Made by a program: the position numbers and the translations under genes. A DNA stretch of 9,863 nucleotides from an uncultured Mucispirillum sp. (GTDB lineage: Bacteria > Chrysiogenota > Deferribacteres > Deferribacterales > Mucispirillaceae). The stretch spans positions 1 through 9,863 of the forward strand of contig CAMEOC010000017.1 of assembly GCA_945929285.1 (NCBI GenBank), read 5' to 3'. The notes below the pieces were generated by a model. It saw only the letters and a list, made by a program, of their open reading frames with translations. It searched no databases and was not told where the DNA came from. Of this stretch, positions 6,692-9,863 are shown one piece after another; position 1 is the first letter of the stretch, and every line of letters begins with the position of its first letter.

Positions 6692-7491
6692 TTAACACCC
6701 TGCAGTAGATATTTTATGGTTTCATTGGCCTGTATGGAAGCACAAGCTGTAACCCTTGGAGCCATAAGCGGTAAATCTTCACTGGCTTCATTTTCAAAAT
6801 CCCCAACTATTAAAATATTTTTACCTAGTTTTTTTATTTTTATAATATCTGTATCAAAATATCCTGCCACTCCAGATGCACCAATAATAAAAGAGTGGGG
6901 CAGTTTTTTAATACAGTTTTCCATAAGCATTAATTTAGATTTTGTATTATCAAAACATTCAACTATTACTTGAAAGCCTGCAACTTCATTTATTATATTT
7001 TCATTATCTAGCATTACATTTTTTGTTTCAACATGTATATAAGGGTTTATTTTATTAATATTTTCTTTTAAAGCATCAGTTTTATATCTGCCTATTTGGT
7101 TAATAAAATAATACTGCCTGTTTATATTTGAAGGCTCTACCACATCAAAATCAATAAGCTTAATATTACCAAGCCCAGTTCTTGCAAGGCTTATTGCCAC
7201 ATGGCTTCCAAGTCCGCCGCAGCCGCATATTACAACTTTAGAGTTTTTAAGTATATCTGTAATATTTTTGCCCTGCCTGCAGCATAATAGATGCTCTAAA
7301 TGTTCTTTTGCAGGCATAACCCCTTTTTTTATTAATGATATATTATCATTTTCTTTTACAATGTATGATATATCTTTAGGAAAAGAGTTCACAATAAAAA
7401 CATCTGCTTCCATATTTAAAAAGCAGGCTAAATCATAAAGATTTAAGGGTTTTGCAAGTATAATTTCATTACCATTTACACTAACTTTCAT
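6688..7491 (-). CDS. thiF: ThiS adenylyltransferase ThiF with N-terminal ThiS-like domain
   Basis: This is an E1-like enzyme of 267 residues that activates the C-terminus of ThiS with ATP. Residues 1 to about 57 form a ubiquitin/ThiS-like domain (MKVSVNGNEI, then DNISLIKKG) without a diglycine end. The adenylation domain starts near 85, with the nucleotide loop G90-C-G-G-L-G95, acidic D114/D116, the arginine finger NRQ (124-126), K137 (GRYKTDA) and D181 (ECFDNT). E. coli-type ThiF has CxxC zinc pairs; none are seen here, as in the short ThiF subgroup found in clostridia and other anaerobes. Candidate sulfur-handling cysteines are C193 and C250. The ATG has no Shine-Dalgarno, but a strong promoter ends 6 nt upstream, suggesting leaderless translation. 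It overlaps thiS by 4 nt. Confidence 0.9.
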   Translation of the reverse strand: MKVSVNGNEIILAKPLNLYDLACFLNMEADVFIVNSFPKDISYIVKENDNISLIKKGVMPAKEHLEHLLCCRQGKNITDILKNSKVVICGCGGLGSHVAISLARTGLGNIKLIDFDVVEPSNINRQYYFINQIGRYKTDALKENINKINPYIHVETKNVMLDNENIINEVAGFQVIVECFDNTKSKLMLMENCIKKLPHSFIIGASGVAGYFDTDIIKIKKLGKNILIVGDFENEASEDLPLMAPRVTACASIQANETIKYLLQGVK

Positions 7492-7497
7492 GATGGA

Positions 7498-7526
7498 AGT
7501 ATATATATGAAGATAGATATTGTCAA
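7498..7526 (-). promoter_or_regulatory. near-consensus sigma70 promoter of thiF-thiS, predicted leaderless
   Basis: Read on the minus strand, a perfect -35 TTGACA (7521-7526) is followed by a 17-nt spacer and the -10 TATACT (7498-7503, five of six consensus bases). Exactly six bases separate the -10 from the A of the thiF ATG at 7491, so the expected +1 is that A or a neighbour. The lack of a purine-rich site before the ATG fits a leaderless transcript. Confidence 0.85.
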
Positions 7527-7572
7527 TTTAAAGTTTAAATAAGTGGCTGTTATTTTAATTATACTTTTTATA

Positions 7573-8688
7573 TTAATTATTACTAAATGAGATTAATTCT
7601 TCCATTTGCAGTAAAGAGCATATTGGGTTTGATTTTTTACAGTAGTTTTCCATCATATTTTTAAAAAGGTTTAGTGATATATTTTGTTCTGTTAAGGTAT
7701 ATTTTCCTTCTGTTTTATCTGTAAATACCACATCAAACTTATCATCATTTTTTACTGCAAAGCTTTGTAAATATGTGCCTTTTCTATACACCATATAATC
7801 ATAAAATAATGAAATATTATCACTTAATGGCTCATAAATATTAAAGTGATACCTATTAACATCAATAAATAAAGTATTTATATAATGGCTTGGGCTTTCT
7901 TTTTTATAAGTATTTTTATATACCGGCATACGCATATACATATTATAGTCAGATTCAGTTTTTTCATACATGGTAACATATTTAAAATAGTTATGTTTAT
8001 TTTTTACAAGGCAGCCTTTTAAGAAAAATTCTCTATTGCTTATGGTTATATTATCAAGTGGTGCATTAGTTTTAACATCTAATAAATTAATACTTTGGTG
8101 GTTGTTTTCGCATTTTATATTAGCAGTATTATTATAAATATTATTATCAATAAAAAGCCTGCCGTTAAAGGATATAAGTTTATTTACTGCAAGTATATCT
8201 ATAAACTTATCCATATTAAAATCTTTCATTTGCACAATTTCTTTTGCATGTTCTTTAAACAGGTTTTCAAGAAGAATATAATAAGCATCTTTATTTGTTA
8301 TGGCTGTTTCGTTAATAAGGTATTCCAAGTTTTTGCTATACACATCTTCCCTGCATATGCTTAATACATCGCTGGAATAATTAAGGGATATTTCCTGCTC
8401 TATATTACTTAAATACTCATCATCGCATTCCTGTAATGAAGCAGGCATATATATGCTTAAATGCTTTGCAGTATTGCTATCCATATTATCAAAAAAATAG
8501 TTTACTATTTGGTGGTATAAAATATCCATAATAGTATTTTTTGCATTTTTATTAAGCATAATATCTGCATAACCGCTTTCAATAAAAGTGCCGTGTATTA
8601 CCTGCTGATTATATAAATCTGTGCCTGTCACAGCAAAAGAATAATATGGAAAATATAAAACAAATAAAAACAATATAAATTTTTTCAT
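7573..8688 (-). CDS. exported protein of unknown function, six cysteines
   Basis: I do not recognise a family. The 371-residue product has a clear Sec signal peptide (MKKFILFLFVLYFPYYSFA) with a canonical Ser-x-Ala cleavage site after A19, and no further membrane segment, so it is probably periplasmic or secreted. The mature part has six cysteines (88, 112, 193, 226, 350, 357), an even number that could form three disulfides. It is rich in Tyr, Asn, Asp and Lys. Residues about 45-165 look helical; 180-345 look beta-rich. The start lies 18 nt after the response-regulator stop on the same strand, so the two probably share a transcript. Its ribosome site is weak (AAGG, 12 nt from the ATG). It could be a sensory partner or target of the regulator, but nothing in the sequence shows this. 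An 81-bp gap with the thiF promoter follows. Confidence 0.75.
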   Translation of the reverse strand: MKKFILFLFVLYFPYYSFAVTGTDLYNQQVIHGTFIESGYADIMLNKNAKNTIMDILYHQIVNYFFDNMDSNTAKHLSIYMPASLQECDDEYLSNIEQEISLNYSSDVLSICREDVYSKNLEYLINETAITNKDAYYILLENLFKEHAKEIVQMKDFNMDKFIDILAVNKLISFNGRLFIDNNIYNNTANIKCENNHQSINLLDVKTNAPLDNITISNREFFLKGCLVKNKHNYFKYVTMYEKTESDYNMYMRMPVYKNTYKKESPSHYINTLFIDVNRYHFNIYEPLSDNISLFYDYMVYRKGTYLQSFAVKNDDKFDVVFTDKTEGKYTLTEQNISLNLFKNMMENYCKKSNPICSLLQMEELISFSNN

Positions 8689-8706
8689 GAAAACATTAAA
8701 CCTTAA

Positions 8707-9417
8707 CTATTTAGATATTTTATACCCAATACCAGAAACTGTCTGTATTATAGACGGGTTTTTAGGGTTTCGTTCTATTTTTTGGCGGAGGTTTTGTATA
8801 TGCACATCTAAACTTCTGCTCCACCTGTAAAGAGTATTTTTGCCCCATAAATCTTCTATTATAGTATCTCGCTTTAATGTCTGCCCTGTATGTTTTGAAA
8901 AATATACTAAAAGTTCAAACTCTTTAGGTGTAAGATTTATAGGCTCATCAAGGCTGTTTACCACATGGCGTTTATTATAGTCTATTTTAAACCCGTGGAA
9001 AGTAATAGCCCCCTGGCTATCCACATACTCTGCTTCCTTATGTTTTTCTGCACGGCGAAGCACGGCTTTTATTCTTGCAATAAGCTCCATATTTTCAAAA
9101 GGTTTTGAAATATAGTCATCTGCACCGTATTCTAAACATATAACTTTATCTGAAACACTATCGTTAGCTGAAACCATAATAATAGGCACATCGCTTTCCT
9201 GCCTAATAAGCTTGCATAGCTGCTGTCCGCTAATATCTGGCAGAGATATATCTAAAAGTATAACATCAAAACTGCCGCTTTTAGCTTTTTCCATGCCCTG
9301 CATACCAGTATATGCAGAAACCACATCATATTTTTCCAGTGTTAAAAACATTGTAAGCAGTTCGCATATTTCCTTATCATCATCTACTATTAATATTTTT
9401 TTGCATACTTCTGCCAT
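8707..9417 (-). CDS. OmpR/PhoB-family response regulator
   Basis: This cytoplasmic DNA-binding two-component regulator of 236 residues has a full-length OmpR/PhoB layout. The receiver domain (about 6-120) has the acidic pair D12-D13, phospho-acceptor D56 (ILLDISLPD), switch S83 (IIMVSAN) and K105-P106. The winged-helix output domain (about 138-236) has the LTPKEFELL segment (162-170), a recognition-helix region SRSLDVHIQNLRQKIE (200-215) and the wing TVSGIGYKI (226-234). All key residues are intact, so phosphorylation-controlled promoter binding is expected. AGGA lies 6 nt before the ATG. The gene starts 13 nt after an upstream partial gene and ends 18 nt before the exported protein gene. No histidine kinase is visible in the window; one could lie beyond the right edge or elsewhere. 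The controlled genes are unknown. Confidence 0.95.
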   Translation of the reverse strand: MAEVCKKILIVDDDKEICELLTMFLTLEKYDVVSAYTGMQGMEKAKSGSFDVILLDISLPDISGQQLCKLIRQESDVPIIMVSANDSVSDKVICLEYGADDYISKPFENMELIARIKAVLRRAEKHKEAEYVDSQGAITFHGFKIDYNKRHVVNSLDEPINLTPKEFELLVYFSKHTGQTLKRDTIIEDLWGKNTLYRWSRSLDVHIQNLRQKIERNPKNPSIIQTVSGIGYKISK

Positions 9418-9430
9418 ATATTATCCTAAG

Positions 9431-9863
9431 TTATATTTCTACTTTATTACTGCAGTTACTTAAAAAAGCTTCATATTCATCTTCTTTAACAGGGTTTAGC
9501 CCTGCCTGTATTAACTTATCATTAAGGTTTTCATTATAGGTTATACCTATATGGTAGTTTAATGTATAATATTTTAATATAAAGCTGTAAAAAGCTTCTA
9601 AATAGTTTGTTTCGTCTACACTAGAGGCAATATCTTCCAAAGTATTATTAAAAAAGCACTCTTGAAATTTTTTATTACCAAAGGACTGCATATCATTAAT
9701 ATGCACTAAAAGCCTGCCCCCTTTCATAAGTTTTTTACAAGCTGTTTCTATTAAGGATATTAAATATATCACATTATTATAGCAGTTTGCATTAAGTTTT
9801 ATACCATCATAAGGTGTGGCAGGTATTAATTTATTGTAATATGATGATATATTATTTTGTGCT
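9431..9863 (-). CDS. C-terminal part of a protein, possibly SAM-dependent methyltransferase-like
   Basis: The frame stays open from the stop at 9431 to the right edge, giving at least 143 residues. A GTG at 9772 is in frame, but coding clearly continues upstream of it (for example LIPATPYDGIKLNANCYNN), so the true start is outside. The segment LIETACKKLMKGGRLLVHIND resembles the helix-turn-strand 'LKPGGRLLV' region of class I Rossmann methyltransferases, and the following residues could be the last strands of such a fold. The SAM-binding glycine motif would lie outside the window, so this is only a suggestion. There is no signal peptide or membrane span in the visible part. It sits 13 nt upstream of the response regulator on the same strand and is likely in its operon. 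Confidence 0.65.
   Translation of the reverse strand, partial: AQNNISSYYNKLIPATPYDGIKLNANCYNNVIYLISLIETACKKLMKGGRLLVHINDMQSFGNKKFQECFFNNTLEDIASSVDETNYLEAFYSFILKYYTLNYHIGITYNENLNDKLIQAGLNPVKEDEYEAFLSNCSNKVEI

Noticed and set aside
7537..7555. Inverted repeat AAATAA/TTATTT between the exported-protein gene and the thiF promoter, considered as terminator or operator
   Set aside because: The stem is only A-T pairs, short, and without a following T-run; such repeats are expected by chance in DNA this AT-rich.
9770..9772. GTG as the start of the right-edge gene
   Set aside because: The frame continues without a stop for 30 more codons to the window edge with protein-like composition, so the gene is truncated by the window.

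Overview
The window is AT-rich, densely coded bacterial DNA. It holds ten complete protein genes and two partial ones at the edges, with no RNA genes, insertion sequences or CRISPR arrays seen. Cleavable Sec signal peptides, a lipobox protein, a TorD-type chaperone and a two-domain ThiF suggest a low-GC, anaerobic or microaerophilic Gram-negative. A Deferribacterota member (Mucispirillum-like) is my best guess, but this is inference from composition and gene content, not an identification.

Left part (1-3775, + strand). This is a housekeeping run. It holds the Asn-rich tail of an upstream gene, metG (methionyl-tRNA synthetase with a fused tRNA-binding domain), a TatD-family metal-dependent hydrolase, a lone receiver-domain protein and a universal stress protein. 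Gaps are 2-20 nt or genes overlap, and the run ends at a strong intrinsic terminator (3742-3775). metG next to tatD is a widespread arrangement, also seen as metS-yabD in Bacillus subtilis.

Middle (3776-4925, + strand). A small META/HslJ-like lipoprotein starts immediately after the terminator. A TorD/NarJ-family molybdoenzyme chaperone follows. Its 3' end overlaps a convergent minus-strand gene by 23 bp, with no terminator visible between them.

Right part (4903-9863, - strand). There are two transcription units. The upstream one, entering from beyond the right edge, is a protein fragment (possibly methyltransferase-like), an OmpR/PhoB-type response regulator without an adjacent kinase, and an unrecognised exported protein with six cysteines. 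The second is thiF-thiS followed by a large exported FlgT_C-like/beta-propeller protein. It is preceded by a near-perfect sigma70 promoter (TTGACA-N17-TATACT) placed so that transcription should begin at or next to the thiF ATG, which has no Shine-Dalgarno: a predicted leaderless mRNA. Its three genes are tightly coupled: a 4-nt ATGA overlap, then a 1-nt gap in which the codons for the ThiS Gly-Gly tail double as the ribosome binding site of the exported protein.

The most interesting material is this thiF-thiS-exported-protein unit with its leaderless promoter. The lone response regulator with the orphan exported protein comes next. Nothing here clearly amounts to a new defence or mobile system.
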